Part shown: positions 25,538 to 34,134 of the stretch, in pieces
Layout: the number at the start of each line of letters is the position of its first letter
Numbering within the stretch: the first letter of the stretch is position 1
Assembly (NCBI RefSeq): GCF_003056725.1
Contig: NZ_QBKZ01000015.1
Location: 1 to 63,688 of the forward strand
Origin: Mangrovicoccus ximenensis
Lineage (GTDB): Bacteria > Pseudomonadota > Alphaproteobacteria > Rhodobacterales > Rhodobacteraceae
Reading direction: 5' to 3'
Length of the DNA stretch: 63,688 nt
Notes under the pieces: model-generated
Database searches by the model: none
Seen by the model: only the letters and a program-made list of their open reading frames with translations
What the model was told of the DNA's origin: nothing
Position numbers and translations under genes: made by a program

Positions 25538-26698
25538 TCAGTCGCCCGCGCCGTCGGCGAGGTCGCGGGTCACGCCGTCGCCGTCGATTTCCACCGGCAC
25601 CGGGCGGACCGCCTGGCCGTCGGCCATCGCGCGCAGCCCGTCGACGATCAGCAGATCGCCCTCCCCGAGCCCTTCCGAGACGATCCAGGCATTCCCGTAG
25701 CTGCCCTCGTCCTCGAGCGTCACCTGGTGCGACTGCCCGTCCCCGCCCGCCAGATAGGCGGTCAGCTGGCCGGAACTGTTGCGCGTGGCGGCGCGCTGCG
25801 GCACCAGGAAAGCATCGGTCGTGCCGATGGTGATGTCGCCTCGCAGGAACATGCCGGGCAGGATGACATTATGGGGATTGTCGAAGGAAAACCGCAGCGT
25901 GAAGGTGCCGGTGGTGGTCGAGACGGTGGTGCCGGGACTGACCAGCGTGCCGGTGCCGCGATAGATGCTGCCGTTTTCCAGCGTCAGCGTGGCCGCGAGG
26001 TCGCTGCTCATCGTCAGCTCGCCCGCCTCGATCTGCTGGCGCACCGAGATCATCCGCGCCGAGGCCTCCAGCATGTCGACATAGATCGGGTCGGACTGCA
26101 CGATGGTGGTCAGCGCATCCGCCTGCCCCGCCGTGACCAGATCGCCGACCGAGACGGCCGCGACGTCCGGACGGCCCTCGATCGGGCTGGAGATCGTTGT
26201 CCAGCCGAGCTGGGTGCGCGAATAGTCGAGCGCCGCGTTCGCCGCGTCGAGCGTTGCCTCGGCCTCGGCCAGCGCGGCGCGGGCGCTTTCGACCTCGGCC
26301 TCGGTATAGCCGCGCCCGGCAAGCTGCTGGGCACGGCTGTAGTCGGATTGCGCCACCGGCAGGTTGGCCTCCGCCGTGGCCAGCGCCGCCGCATCCGAGG
26401 CCACCTGTGCGCGGTAGGAGGCGTCGTCGATGCGGAACAGCGGATCGCCCACCGACAGCGGCTGGCCGGGCTTGTAGAGGATTTCCTCGACCACCCCGTC
26501 GACCCGCGGCCGCACGTCCACCGACTGGTAGGCCACCGCGCGCCCCGGCAGCGTCACCACCCGCGGCACCTGCTGCCTGTGGAGTTCGATTGTGCCGACT
26601 TCCATCGGCGGCGCGCCATCTTGCTGCTGGGCCGATGCCGCGCTAGCGATGGCGGCAAGCCCGATCGCGGCACCCGCCGCCAGACCCTTTGCACTCAT
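25538..26698 (-). CDS. RND efflux periplasmic adaptor (membrane fusion protein)
   Basis: The adaptor that links the pump to the outer-membrane channel, 386 residues. It has a signal peptide (GLAAGAAIGLAAIASAASA), a lipoyl half-motif (VRPRVDGVVEEILYKPGQPL), a long coiled-coil hairpin (residues about 100-170, Ala/Glu rich), the second lipoyl half and a beta-barrel with membrane-proximal domain. ATG 26698 was chosen because it opens the signal peptide; the upstream frame has no such feature. First gene of the operon, with its promoter in the spacer shared with tetR. Confidence 0.92.
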   Translation of the reverse strand: MSAKGLAAGAAIGLAAIASAASAQQQDGAPPMEVGTIELHRQQVPRVVTLPGRAVAYQSVDVRPRVDGVVEEILYKPGQPLSVGDPLFRIDDASYRAQVASDAAALATAEANLPVAQSDYSRAQQLAGRGYTEAEVESARAALAEAEATLDAANAALDYSRTQLGWTTISSPIEGRPDVAAVSVGDLVTAGQADALTTIVQSDPIYVDMLEASARMISVRQQIEAGELTMSSDLAATLTLENGSIYRGTGTLVSPGTTVSTTTGTFTLRFSFDNPHNVILPGMFLRGDITIGTTDAFLVPQRAATRNSSGQLTAYLAGGDGQSHQVTLEDEGSYGNAWIVSEGLGEGDLLIVDGLRAMADGQAVRPVPVEIDGDGVTRDLADGAGD

Positions 26699-26730
26699 GT
26701 CCGGAACCCTTGACTGAACCTGTTTAATTT

Positions 26731-26743
26731 TGCACATAGTGCA
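26731..26743. promoter_or_regulatory. Palindromic operator candidate between tetR and efflux operon
   Basis: The 74-bp AT-rich spacer holds TGCAC-ATA-GTGCA, a perfect 5-bp inverted repeat, within a stretch that must include both divergent promoters. TetR-family repressors usually bind such a site next to their own gene, so this is the likely operator. Confidence 0.6.
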
Positions 26744-26772
26744 TAGTTTGCAGAGACAGCAAGGATTGCGGG

Positions 26773-27360
26773 ATGACAGTTCCGTTAAGAGAGCGGCGGC
26801 GCATCGAGACGGCCCGCGAAATCCAGCGCGCCACGCTGCGCCTGGCGACGGAGCGCGGCCTCGACAACGTCACGACCGACGCCATCGCCGAGGCGGCGGG
26901 CGTCAGCCCGCGCACCTTCTTCAACTACTATACGAACAAGGAGGCCGCGTCCGTCGGTCTTCCGCCGCCGTTTTCCGAAGAGGCCCGCGCCGGGCTGCGC
27001 GCGGGGACCGGCCCGCTGCCCGACGACCTGAAGCGGTTCCTCGACCGCCATCTCGACGACCTGTCGGGAGACGAAGACATCATCCGCGCACTCGGTCCGA
27101 TCATCCACGAAAACGGCAAGGTGCGCTCGCTGCTCGACCAGCACCTGCGCAGCCTGCGCGCAGATCTGGCGGGATGCCTCGAGGCGCGGCTGCCCGGCGC
27201 ATCGGACGCCTTGCGGATGGAACTCGCCGACTGGGCGCTGCAGGCCATCGGAAACGCGATCGACCTGTGGCTCGGACGTCCGGGGCAGAAGCTGCGCCGG
27301 ACGCTCGACGAGGTCTGGGCCGCCAAGCTGGAGGCCGCCAAACTCGTCGCAGGCGCCTGA
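26773..27360 (+). CDS. TetR/AcrR-family repressor of the efflux operon
   Basis: A 195-residue repressor. The N-terminal helix-turn-helix (ATERGLDNVTTDAIAEAAG then VSPRTFFNYYTNKEAA) is the canonical TetR DNA-binding domain. The C-terminal half is an all-helical ligand domain ending in WLGRPGQKLRRTLDEVW. It is transcribed away from the RND adaptor gene. By family and position it represses the pump and itself, with release on binding a pump substrate. No ribosome site is obvious, but the ATG matches the family start. Confidence 0.9.
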   Translation: MTVPLRERRRIETAREIQRATLRLATERGLDNVTTDAIAEAAGVSPRTFFNYYTNKEAASVGLPPPFSEEARAGLRAGTGPLPDDLKRFLDRHLDDLSGDEDIIRALGPIIHENGKVRSLLDQHLRSLRADLAGCLEARLPGASDALRMELADWALQAIGNAIDLWLGRPGQKLRRTLDEVWAAKLEAAKLVAGA

Positions 27361-27502
27361 CGGCAGCTTCCTGCCGCCGCCCTGCGCAGGGCGGTCAGAG
27401 CTTCGGCACCCCTGGCGCAGTTTGCGAGCCACCTGGGGGTGCGATGATTCATCCACCATATTCGGATGGACCCCCCGCATGTGCCTGTTTAATTATCGCA
27501 TG

Positions 27503-27520
27503 GGAACATGTTGATGTTCC
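27503..27520. promoter_or_regulatory. Inverted repeat upstream of glycan operon
   Basis: GGAACAT-gttg-ATGTTCC is a perfect 7-bp palindrome 38 bases before the first gene of the glycosyltransferase operon. ATGTTGAT is repeated at its centre and again at about 27558. The surrounding 120 bases are AT-rich for this genome. It could be an operator or a promoter-proximal hairpin. Confidence 0.4.
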
Positions 27521-27557
27521 GCAATGACGGCCCTGCATCAGGTAGTTTTCTGTAGAA

Positions 27558-28028
27558 ATGTTGATACTCTCCCCCTCCATATCAGGCTCCGCCCAAGTAA
27601 CTGGCAGCATTCGGGAAATTTGGCCGGACCTTTCCCTTTGCCTGCTGCGCGAGGCCTCGGGGGGCGACGGCCGGCCGGAGGCTGGCGGCGGAACGGCCGT
27701 GATCGACTACCTGCAGCTGCCCGGTAATGCGGCAGAACTGTTCTGCTCGGCGGTGCGCTTCCTGCGCTACCGGCTGGCGCGGGACATCGAGCCGCTCGTC
27801 ATGGCGTTCGACCCCGGCCTGGCAGAGCTCCGGGACGAGGCCGCAATGGCCGCGCCGAACGCGCCGCTCAGCACGGGCTTCACCGCCGATGACCGCCTGG
27901 CCTGGCTTCAGATCGACGGCATCACCGCTTCGGGGCCGCTGCTGCCCGCTTTCGCCTCGGCAATCCGGACGGACGGGCTGACCGACCGCCAGTTCGCCGA
28001 CCTGCTTTCCGCCGGTTTCGATAGGTAG
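27558..28028 (+). CDS. Hypothetical protein, first gene of glycan operon
   Basis: A 156-residue acidic protein I do not recognise. It has no signal peptide or membrane segment. The middle (VIDYLQLPGNAAELFCSAVR, then FLRYRLARDIEPLVMAFDPG) and the end (TDGLTDRQFADLLSAGFDR) look like an ordinary folded helical protein with normal codon use. It stops four bases before the glycosyltransferase start, so it is co-transcribed with it and may help in glycan export or assembly. The ATG at 27558 lies in an AT-rich region without a strong ribosome site, and the start is uncertain. Confidence 0.6.
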   Translation: MLILSPSISGSAQVTGSIREIWPDLSLCLLREASGGDGRPEAGGGTAVIDYLQLPGNAAELFCSAVRFLRYRLARDIEPLVMAFDPGLAELRDEAAMAAPNAPLSTGFTADDRLAWLQIDGITASGPLLPAFASAIRTDGLTDRQFADLLSAGFDR

Positions 28029-28032
28029 GCCC

Positions 28033-30585
28033 ATGCTCGACGATATCTGGCGCAAATACGCCGTGATGGCCCGGGTCCTGGACAAGCGCCCGGACTTCCG
28101 CTTCGACCCCGAGATCTATGCCGCGATGCATCCCGACCTGGCCGGGGACCGTGCCGCCATGGAGGCGCATTTCCGCGCCCGCGAGGGCCGCGACGACCGG
28201 ATCGCGACCTTCTACGACATCCATCGCAGCCAGGCGCCGGGCATTGACGCCGCGCTGGACTTCCTGCTGATCGAGCCGGAGCTCTGCGCGGCCGTCGAGG
28301 CCGGCGAGCCCGAGGCGCTGAAGCTCGCCTGCGAGCTGATCCAGCTCGGCGATCCGGTCGACGCGCTGGTCTCCAACTTCTCGATGAAGGGCTACCTGAA
28401 ATGGCATCCCGACATCGTCGCCGCGGGCATGGATCCGCTGCATCACTACCTGCGCTACGGCTACCGCGAACAGACCCGCCGCACGCTGGCGGATGTCCGC
28501 CGCAACCAGAAGAAAGGCAAGGTTCCGTTCCGCCCGGACCGGCCGACCTGCATGATCGCGGTGCACGAGATGTCGCGCACCGGCGCGCCGATCGTCGGCC
28601 GCGACCTGCTGCGCGAGGCGTCGAAGGACTACAACGTGGTCGTCGCGGCGCTGCGCGGCGGCGAGCTGATGGACCAGTTCCTGGAACATGCCTGCGAGGT
28701 GGTGGTCTCGCCCAATCCGCAGACCGATTTCCCCTATCTGCAGGGTCCGGCCTTCGACACCATCGAATTCGCGGTCCTCAACTCGGTGGAATGCGCGCTC
28801 TTCGTCGCGCCGCTGGTCGCGCGCGACATTCCCTTCGCCGCCTACCTGCATGAATTCGCGGATTATTCCTTCCCGGTCTGGACCTCCACCACGCTCGGCC
28901 TCTTCGCCGACCTGGTGATTTATTCCTCCGAGCATGTCCGCGACTCCTGGTCGGGACGGCTGGCCGACATCGAATTCGACATGGCCCGCGACACGGTGAT
29001 CGTGCCGCAGCGCCCGGACGTGTTCGGCCGGGTCGACGGTTCCGACTTCCTGCGCGCGCGGCGCAGCCTGTCCGAGCTGCTGGGCCGCGACCTGTCCAAG
29101 GTCCGCCTGGTCTGCGGCGCGGGGCACATCCAGTGGCGCAAGGGCACCGACATCTTCGTCATGGCCTCGCAGATCGCCGCGGCGCGCGATCCCGACACGG
29201 TGTTCCTGTGGATCGGCGACGGCCAGAACATCGAGGATATCGGCTTCGGCGTCTGGTTCGACTACCACATCCGCCAGGCAGGCTCCGGCGATCCGCAGGG
29301 CAACCTGTTCTTCCTGCCCGCGGGGCCGCATTACTTCGACGTGCTCAAGGCCGCGGACGCGATGTTCGTGTCTTCGCGGCTCGATCCGCTGCCGAACGTG
29401 GTCTTCGACGCGACCGAGCGCGGCTGCCGGATCGTCAGTTTCGCCGGGGCGACCGGCTTCTCGGATGACCGCTACCGCGAGGCGGCGCATTACTCCGAGG
29501 TGGAATACGGCAACCCCGCCGCGGCAGTGGACACGCTCCTGGCGCTGCCGCGCAAGGAGCCCTCGGCCGAACCGGTGCCCGCACCCGAAATGCCCCGGCT
29601 CTTCGAGGCGATCCGCGACGCGCTGGAGGACCGGCTGGCCAGCCAGGACTATTTCGTGGCCGGCGAGACCGAGATCGACCTGCCGATCCTGTACACCGCC
29701 AGCGAGGAAGACCGCAGCCTGCGGGTCGCGGAACGCCAGAAGATCCTGCGCTACGGCCGCCGGATGCTGTGGCGCGACCCGGGCGAGGCCGCACGCGAGC
29801 TGGCGGGCTCGGAGAACTGGATCCACAAGGGCTGCCGCATCGTGCCCCATGCGCCCGCCGATCCCGCTGCCGTGCCCGACTTCTCGATGCACATCCACGC
29901 CTTCTACACGGACGAGATCGCCGAGGACCTCAAGCGCCACGTCGCCTACCGCCATGCCAAGCGCATCGTGGTGACCACCGATACCGAGCAGAAGGCCGAC
30001 GAGATCACGTCGATCATGGGCGCCGAGGGGCTGGCGCCCGAGATCCGGCTGGTGGCCAACCGCGGCCGCGACATCCTGCCCTTCCTGCAGATGTTCCTGC
30101 CGCAGGATCAGTATCCCGAGGACGAGATCTGGTGCCACATCCACCAGAAGAAATCCCTGACCTCGACCACCGGCGGCGACATCTGGCGGCGCTTCCTGAT
30201 GCGCATCCTCCTGGGCGACGCGCAGGGCCTGTCCTCGGCGCTGTCGGAGATCGGCCAGCCGGGCGCCGGCCTCGTCGCGCCCTTCGAGCCGCATTTCGTC
30301 GGCTGGAACGCCTCGCGGCGGCTTGCCGGGAAGTTCGAGCCGCGCCTGCCCGGACCGCTGCCCAAGAACCCGCTGGTCTTCCCGGTGGGCAACATGTTCT
30401 GGGTGCGCCGCCCGGTCATCGACGCGATGAACGGGCTTTTCGGCGCGGATTATCCTTGGCCGAACGAACCGATCGCGAATGACGGCACCGAATTCCACCT
30501 GATCGAGCGGCTCTGGCCCGCGATGGCGGTCAAGGAAGGCCTCGGCGCGATCTTCGTCAGCAAGCCCGACGAGCAGAGGGTGTAA
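28033..30585 (+). CDS. Glycosyltransferase with C-terminal rhamnan synthesis F (RgpF) domain
   Basis: An 850-residue cytosolic protein likely to build a surface polysaccharide. Residues 1-150 are a helical N-terminal region with repeated DPEIYAAMHPDL / YLKWHPDIVAAGMDPLHHYL motifs seen in other polysaccharide proteins. Residues 180-500 form a GT-B type glycosyltransferase ending with the donor-site region (FVSSRLDPLPNVVFDATERG). Residues 610-850 are an RgpF-like domain: HIHAFYTDEIAEDLKRH, VANRGRDILPFLQ, HQKKSLT and FPVGNMFWVRRPVIDAM. RgpF is known for rhamnose-glucose polymer assembly in streptococci and occurs in O-antigen and capsule loci of alphaproteobacteria. It lies between a hypothetical gene and a sulfotransferase-like gene with spacings under six bases. 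Confidence 0.85.
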   Translation: MLDDIWRKYAVMARVLDKRPDFRFDPEIYAAMHPDLAGDRAAMEAHFRAREGRDDRIATFYDIHRSQAPGIDAALDFLLIEPELCAAVEAGEPEALKLACELIQLGDPVDALVSNFSMKGYLKWHPDIVAAGMDPLHHYLRYGYREQTRRTLADVRRNQKKGKVPFRPDRPTCMIAVHEMSRTGAPIVGRDLLREASKDYNVVVAALRGGELMDQFLEHACEVVVSPNPQTDFPYLQGPAFDTIEFAVLNSVECALFVAPLVARDIPFAAYLHEFADYSFPVWTSTTLGLFADLVIYSSEHVRDSWSGRLADIEFDMARDTVIVPQRPDVFGRVDGSDFLRARRSLSELLGRDLSKVRLVCGAGHIQWRKGTDIFVMASQIAAARDPDTVFLWIGDGQNIEDIGFGVWFDYHIRQAGSGDPQGNLFFLPAGPHYFDVLKAADAMFVSSRLDPLPNVVFDATERGCRIVSFAGATGFSDDRYREAAHYSEVEYGNPAAAVDTLLALPRKEPSAEPVPAPEMPRLFEAIRDALEDRLASQDYFVAGETEIDLPILYTASEEDRSLRVAERQKILRYGRRMLWRDPGEAARELAGSENWIHKGCRIVPHAPADPAAVPDFSMHIHAFYTDEIAEDLKRHVAYRHAKRIVVTTDTEQKADEITSIMGAEGLAPEIRLVANRGRDILPFLQMFLPQDQYPEDEIWCHIHQKKSLTSTTGGDIWRRFLMRILLGDAQGLSSALSEIGQPGAGLVAPFEPHFVGWNASRRLAGKFEPRLPGPLPKNPLVFPVGNMFWVRRPVIDAMNGLFGADYPWPNEPIANDGTEFHLIERLWPAMAVKEGLGAIFVSKPDEQRV

Positions 30586-30590
30586 GAGTA

Positions 30591-31616
30591 ATGGAAGCAA
30601 TTTTTCACGTCGGCATGGGCAAGACCGGAACCTCCTCGATCCAGGCGGTTCTCGATGCCAACGAAGAGCACCTGGCCAGGCTGGGCGTCCAGTATCTCGG
30701 GCTGTGGTTCAAGATCCTGTCGCCTGCCTTCCAGGGCTATGACGGCCAGGACCGCTTCTTCGCCTCCTCGCCCGAGGAGATGCAGCAGCATGCGGTCAAC
30801 TACCATGCCGCGCTGAAGGAGCTGGCCGACAATACCGGCAATGACCGCTTCATCATCTCCAACGAGTCGATCTACGGCTATCCGCTACAGTTCTCGCCCT
30901 TCCTGGCGCAGCTGAAGACCATGTGCGACGTCAAGGTAGTCATCTACGCCCGCGATCCGCACAGCTGGCTGCCCTCCGCCTACAACCAGTGGGCGCTCTA
31001 CCACAAGACGATGCCGGGCAAGATCCCGACCTACCGCGACGCCACCAAGGCGATGATCGCGACCTATTCCGGCCTGCGCGCCTGGGCGCGCGAGCACCGC
31101 GACCTGGTCGAGCTGCGCCATTTCAAACGCGGCATGGAGGTCGTCTCGGACTTCTCCGACCTGCTCGGCCTCTACCTGCCGCCGCCCGAGAAGAACACGC
31201 TGGAACGCAAGGACCCGGCAGAGAACGTGCTGCGCGCGGTGTTCAACGGCCTGCACGAAGGTCCGGTCCTGCCGGTCGAGTTCGACCGCGTGATGGCCGC
31301 TCTCGACCTGACCGCCTCGCCGGACCTGCAGACCCTGTCGGACGACCTGTTCGACTACAGCAACACCGACGACATCATCGACGGCCAGTCGGTCCTATTC
31401 GACCAGATCGCGGAGATCTACGGCACCGACATCCGCAAGGATGCCCGCAAGGCGCACAAGATCCCGGACGTGGCCGAGCTGCGCAACCGCATGATCGAGC
31501 ATCTGGTGACGCTGTCGCTGAGCCAGGCACAGCGGATCACCGAGCTCGAGACCTCCGTTTCGGCAATGCAGCGCGACCTGGCGAAACTCCGCCAGCTCTC
31601 CTCGAAACCGGCTTGA
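30591..31616 (+). CDS. Sulfotransferase-like protein
   Basis: A 341-residue protein with a P-loop for the sulfate donor PAPS near its start: FHVGMGKTGTSSIQ, the 5'-phosphosulfate binding loop. A conserved VVIYARDPHSWLPSAYNQ segment follows, which in this fold binds the 3'-phosphate. The C-terminal 80 residues form a coiled coil (ITELETSVSAMQRDLAKLRQ). It begins five bases after the glycosyltransferase gene, so the operon probably adds sulfate, or a similar group, to the glycan made by that enzyme. The acceptor is unknown. Similar sulfotransferase-family proteins decorate surface polysaccharides in marine Rhodobacterales. Confidence 0.78.
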   Translation: MEAIFHVGMGKTGTSSIQAVLDANEEHLARLGVQYLGLWFKILSPAFQGYDGQDRFFASSPEEMQQHAVNYHAALKELADNTGNDRFIISNESIYGYPLQFSPFLAQLKTMCDVKVVIYARDPHSWLPSAYNQWALYHKTMPGKIPTYRDATKAMIATYSGLRAWAREHRDLVELRHFKRGMEVVSDFSDLLGLYLPPPEKNTLERKDPAENVLRAVFNGLHEGPVLPVEFDRVMAALDLTASPDLQTLSDDLFDYSNTDDIIDGQSVLFDQIAEIYGTDIRKDARKAHKIPDVAELRNRMIEHLVTLSLSQAQRITELETSVSAMQRDLAKLRQLSSKPA

Positions 31617-31627
31617 GGGTGCACGGC

Positions 31628-31795
31628 ATGGCAACGGCATCCGCACGGAAACGGTCCCTGAAATCGAAGCCCCAGCCGCCCCGGAAAAAGGCGGTCATCC
31701 TGCTCGGCACCTCCGGCGCCTGCGGCGGCACGCTGCTGCGCATCCTCGCGGAGCTGGGCCTGACCCTGCCCGCGGACGCGGCAGCCGGCGCCCCG
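31628..31795 (+). pseudogene. N-terminal fragment of a second glycan-modification type protein
   Basis: It starts at ATG 31628, eleven bases after the sulfotransferase-like gene. About 55 codons are consistent with a new gene: a basic leader (MATASARKRSLKSKPQPPRK) followed by AVILLGTSGACGGTLLRILA and ELGLTLPADAAAG, a P-loop-like start seen in sulfotransferase-family proteins. After about 31795 the frame changes to low-complexity, untypical sequence while an unrelated frame continues. The gene is therefore cut at its 5' end region and joined to something else. Confidence 0.5.
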
Positions 31796-32024
31796 GCCGG
31801 AGGCGATCCCGGTCGCGGGCGCGGCGGTTGTGGCGGCGGCACTGGCCTGGGAAATCCGCGATGCCTGCGCAACGGCGCGCGACATGGCGGTTCTGGAGGC
31901 GCAGCTCGACGATCCGTCAACGGCGCCCGGGGATGTGGCGTTTTCCTGCACCGAGCTGATCCCCTCGGCCTCCGACCTGCCCTCGGCGACCGATCGCCTG
32001 GAGCGCCGCGCGCGGGCTCTATGA
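31796..32024 (+). pseudogene. C-terminal fragment of an unidentified membrane-associated protein
   Basis: A frame in a different register from the preceding fragment. It begins with a hydrophobic stretch (AIPVAGAAVVAAALAWEI) followed by a helical polar tail (RDACATARDMAVLEAQLDD, ending TDRLERRARAL and stop at 32022-32024). It has no start codon that makes sense and no recognised family. It is only about 75 codons long, bounded by joins near 31795 and 32040. Confidence 0.4.
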
Positions 32025-32045
32025 CAGCCTTCCCGAGCTGCCGCA

Positions 32046-32835
32046 ATGCTGATGGCCGCGATGACGGCGCTGTTCATGGGCGTGGGCTACCTGATCGGCG
32101 GCAGCGGCGGTGCGCTGATCGCGCTGGTGGCGGCCGGGGCGATGAATGCCGTCAGCTGGTGGAACTCCGACAAGATGGTGCTGCGGATGCACAACGCGCA
32201 GTACCTGGCGCCGGGGGACCGCTACGGGCTCAACGACATGGTCCGCCAGCTTTCGGAGCGCGCGGATCTGCCGCTGCCGGCCGTCTACCTGATCGACGAG
32301 CCGCAGCCCAATGCCTTTGCCACCGGCCGCAATCCGCAGAACGCCGCCGTGGCCGTGACCTCCGGGCTCTTGCGCAATCTCAGCCGCGAGGAGGTGGCGG
32401 GGGTTGTCGCGCATGAGCTCGCGCATATCCGAAACCATGACACCGCCATCATGACGGTGACCGCGACCTTCGCAGGCGCGATCTCCATGCTGGCGAATTT
32501 CGCGCTGTTCTTCGGCGGCAGCCGCGAGCGGGTGGGGATCGTCGGCACTATCGCGCTGATGATCCTGGCGCCGCTGGCCGCCTCGCTGGTGCAGATGGCG
32601 ATCTCGCGCTCGCGCGAATACGAGGCCGACCGGATCGGTGCCGAGATCTGCGGCAATCCCGAATGGCTGGCCTCGGCGCTGGAAGGGCTGCAGCGCACGG
32701 CGCCGCGGATCGACAACATGGCGGCCGAGCGCAATCCGGCGACCGCGCACATGTTCATCATCAACCCGCTGCATGGCGGCAAGATGGACAACCTCTTCGC
32801 GACCCACCCGGCGCTCGACCGAGGACAGATCCTCG
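32046..32835 (+). pseudogene. htpX: Membrane zinc metalloprotease HtpX, truncated at both ends
   Basis: HtpX is an inner-membrane protease that degrades damaged membrane proteins. The core is present: first membrane helix ([19 protein letters not shown]), catalytic zinc motif [13 protein letters not shown], two further membrane helices ([29 protein letters not shown]) and the zinc-binding Glu in [12 protein letters not shown]. The usual protein begins about seven residues earlier (typically a NYxRTA stretch); here a stop and foreign sequence precede the ATG. At the C-terminus, family sequence ends at FATHPALDR near 32830, and the open frame then continues as antisense of dxr to 33086. The last 15-20 residues are lost, and the active site is intact. 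Confidence 0.82.
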
Positions 32836-33008
32836 GCCTGCAGCGCCTGGAAGACGGCGGAATGCTCGCTGTCGACCGGCAGGATCGTGGCGCCGTGGCG
32901 GCGCGCGGTCTCCATCAGCAGCGGCCCGGCGCAGACCAGGCTTTCCTTGTTCGCCAGCGCCAGCGTGGTGCCGTGGCGCAGCGCGCGCAGCCCGGGCGCC
33001 ATTGGCGG
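32826..33008 (-). pseudogene. dxr: Internal fragment of DXP reductoisomerase
   Basis: About 60 codons in the minus direction from the middle of 1-deoxy-D-xylulose 5-phosphate reductoisomerase, an enzyme of the MEP isoprenoid pathway. The piece reads [20 protein letters not shown] then LVCAGPLLM and the metal/substrate-site motif [13 protein letters not shown]. Neither end of the gene is present. It meets htpX head-on at a shared stretch around gcgctcgaccga, and meets an IS30-type transposase start on the other side. The functional dxr must lie elsewhere. Confidence 0.8.
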
Positions 33009-33243
33009 CAAGCTTGGCAGCGTGTCCGGATTTCGGGGACCGCCTCACTTCGAGGTCCCGGCAGATCGTGGAACGGTGGCCGCTGACTTGCTCTGCGATC
33101 TCGGCCACGCGCACGCCTTGGTCGGAAAGCTTCTGGATGATCCGCCGTTCCCTGAGGTCGAGCTCGACATGTGCCATCGGGCAATCTCCTGTTTTCACGA
33201 AGAATAGTGGAGATGTCGCAAGCCAGGATAGAATGTACCAACA
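33009..33243 (-). mobile_element. IS30-family insertion sequence remnant (5' end of transposase)
   Basis: From ATG 33177 the minus strand encodes MAHVELDLRERRIIQKLSDQ followed by [20 protein letters not shown], the helix-turn-helix that opens IS30 transposases (compare the family pattern ERRxIExL, VAEIAxxLGRHRSTIYRE). Only 50 codons remain before the dxr fragment. The 65 bases upstream of the ATG, to about 33243, carry a ribosome site (CAGGAG) and are the likely left end of the element. It interrupts an IS5-type transposase gene. The rest of the element, including the DDE catalytic core, is missing. Confidence 0.65.
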
Positions 33244-33480
33244 CTGGATCGCCGCGTCGGAGAAGACCCGCGGACGTCCGGACGTGCCTGCCTTGGGGGC
33301 GAGCCAGGCCATGCCCCTATCTTGCCAGGCGAGCGGTGAGCCGTGCCGCTCGAACACGTTCGCCCTTTCGCTCGGACCAATGGCGCAACAACGGCTCACT
33401 GCAGGATTTCCAGTTCGCCGTACGGTAGCGGACAGGTTCGGACTTCGCCATGATGGGGACTTACCCCATGGGATTCACGA
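33244..33480 (-). mobile_element. IS5-family insertion sequence remnant, interrupted
   Basis: From ATG 33451 the minus strand starts as MAKSEPVRYRTANWKSC, the N-terminus of IS5-group transposases. After a frameshift it continues DRGMAWLAPKAGTSGRPRVF and SDAAIQ, again in the correct order for that family. After SDAAIQ it is broken by the IS30-type end. The catalytic domain is absent. The AT-rich stretch around gggattcacgacatg (33470) probably contains the element's left terminal repeat. A nested pair of decayed insertion sequences is the simplest reading. Confidence 0.6.
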
Positions 33481-34134
33481 CATGAATTTCCACGACAGAT
33501 GAGTTCTGCCACGATGCCGATCCGGGACAGCCCGGTCCGCCGGGTCTCCAATTGGGCTCGGACCAACGGCGCCTCAATGGGCAACTCTCCCCAATCGAGC
33601 GCTGCTCCCCGCATGCCCAGCGTCGGATCACGCCCGGAAATGCCATGTCGAGCACTCAACTGCACCCGCTGGTCAAGTCGCAGAAGATTTCGAACACACG
33701 GCAGGTCCAAACGGAACCAACAGCGATGGCCGCTCGTCCTTCGCCTTCGACTGTGCCGAATTCCGGGAGATGCCCGGCCCATGATGGCCTCCAGTGCGGC
33801 CTTGCACCGGGACCGGGGCTGCATAACCTCCCCGGGCCTGCCCCGGCAGCAACGCCGTGCGGAAAGTCACGGCGCCAGTTCCGGCCGCCATTGCCACCGG
33901 GACGGATGGCAGCCGGGCGCACCAGCCAATTGCGGAACGGCGCGCAGTTTCGACCGTGACGGGGGCGCCACGACGGATTCGGCGCCCGGAAAGCAACGCG
34001 GCAAACGGTCTTCGAGAAATCTTGCAGTGCCCCAACCGGCACAACAAAGAGATCCCCCCGAAGCGCACCATATTCAAACGTTTCGCCGGAAACTGGAGCC
34101 CCTTTGCCCCCGGCCCGAGCAGGCCGCGCCAAAC
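33481..34134. other. 650-bp stretch with no recognisable gene
   Basis: Long frames exist on both strands because of the base composition, but none shows a signal peptide, membrane pattern, recognised motif or plausible ribosome site. Third-position GC is lower than in the flanking genes. It follows two insertion-sequence remnants and is probably decayed mobile or foreign DNA. Confidence 0.4.

Noticed and set aside
22415..26713. A 1432-codon open frame on the plus strand across the RND genes
   Set aside because: It is the mirror image of the pump and adaptor genes, rich in Arg, His, Gln and Asp, with no domain. Such frames arise from the base composition of high-GC genes.
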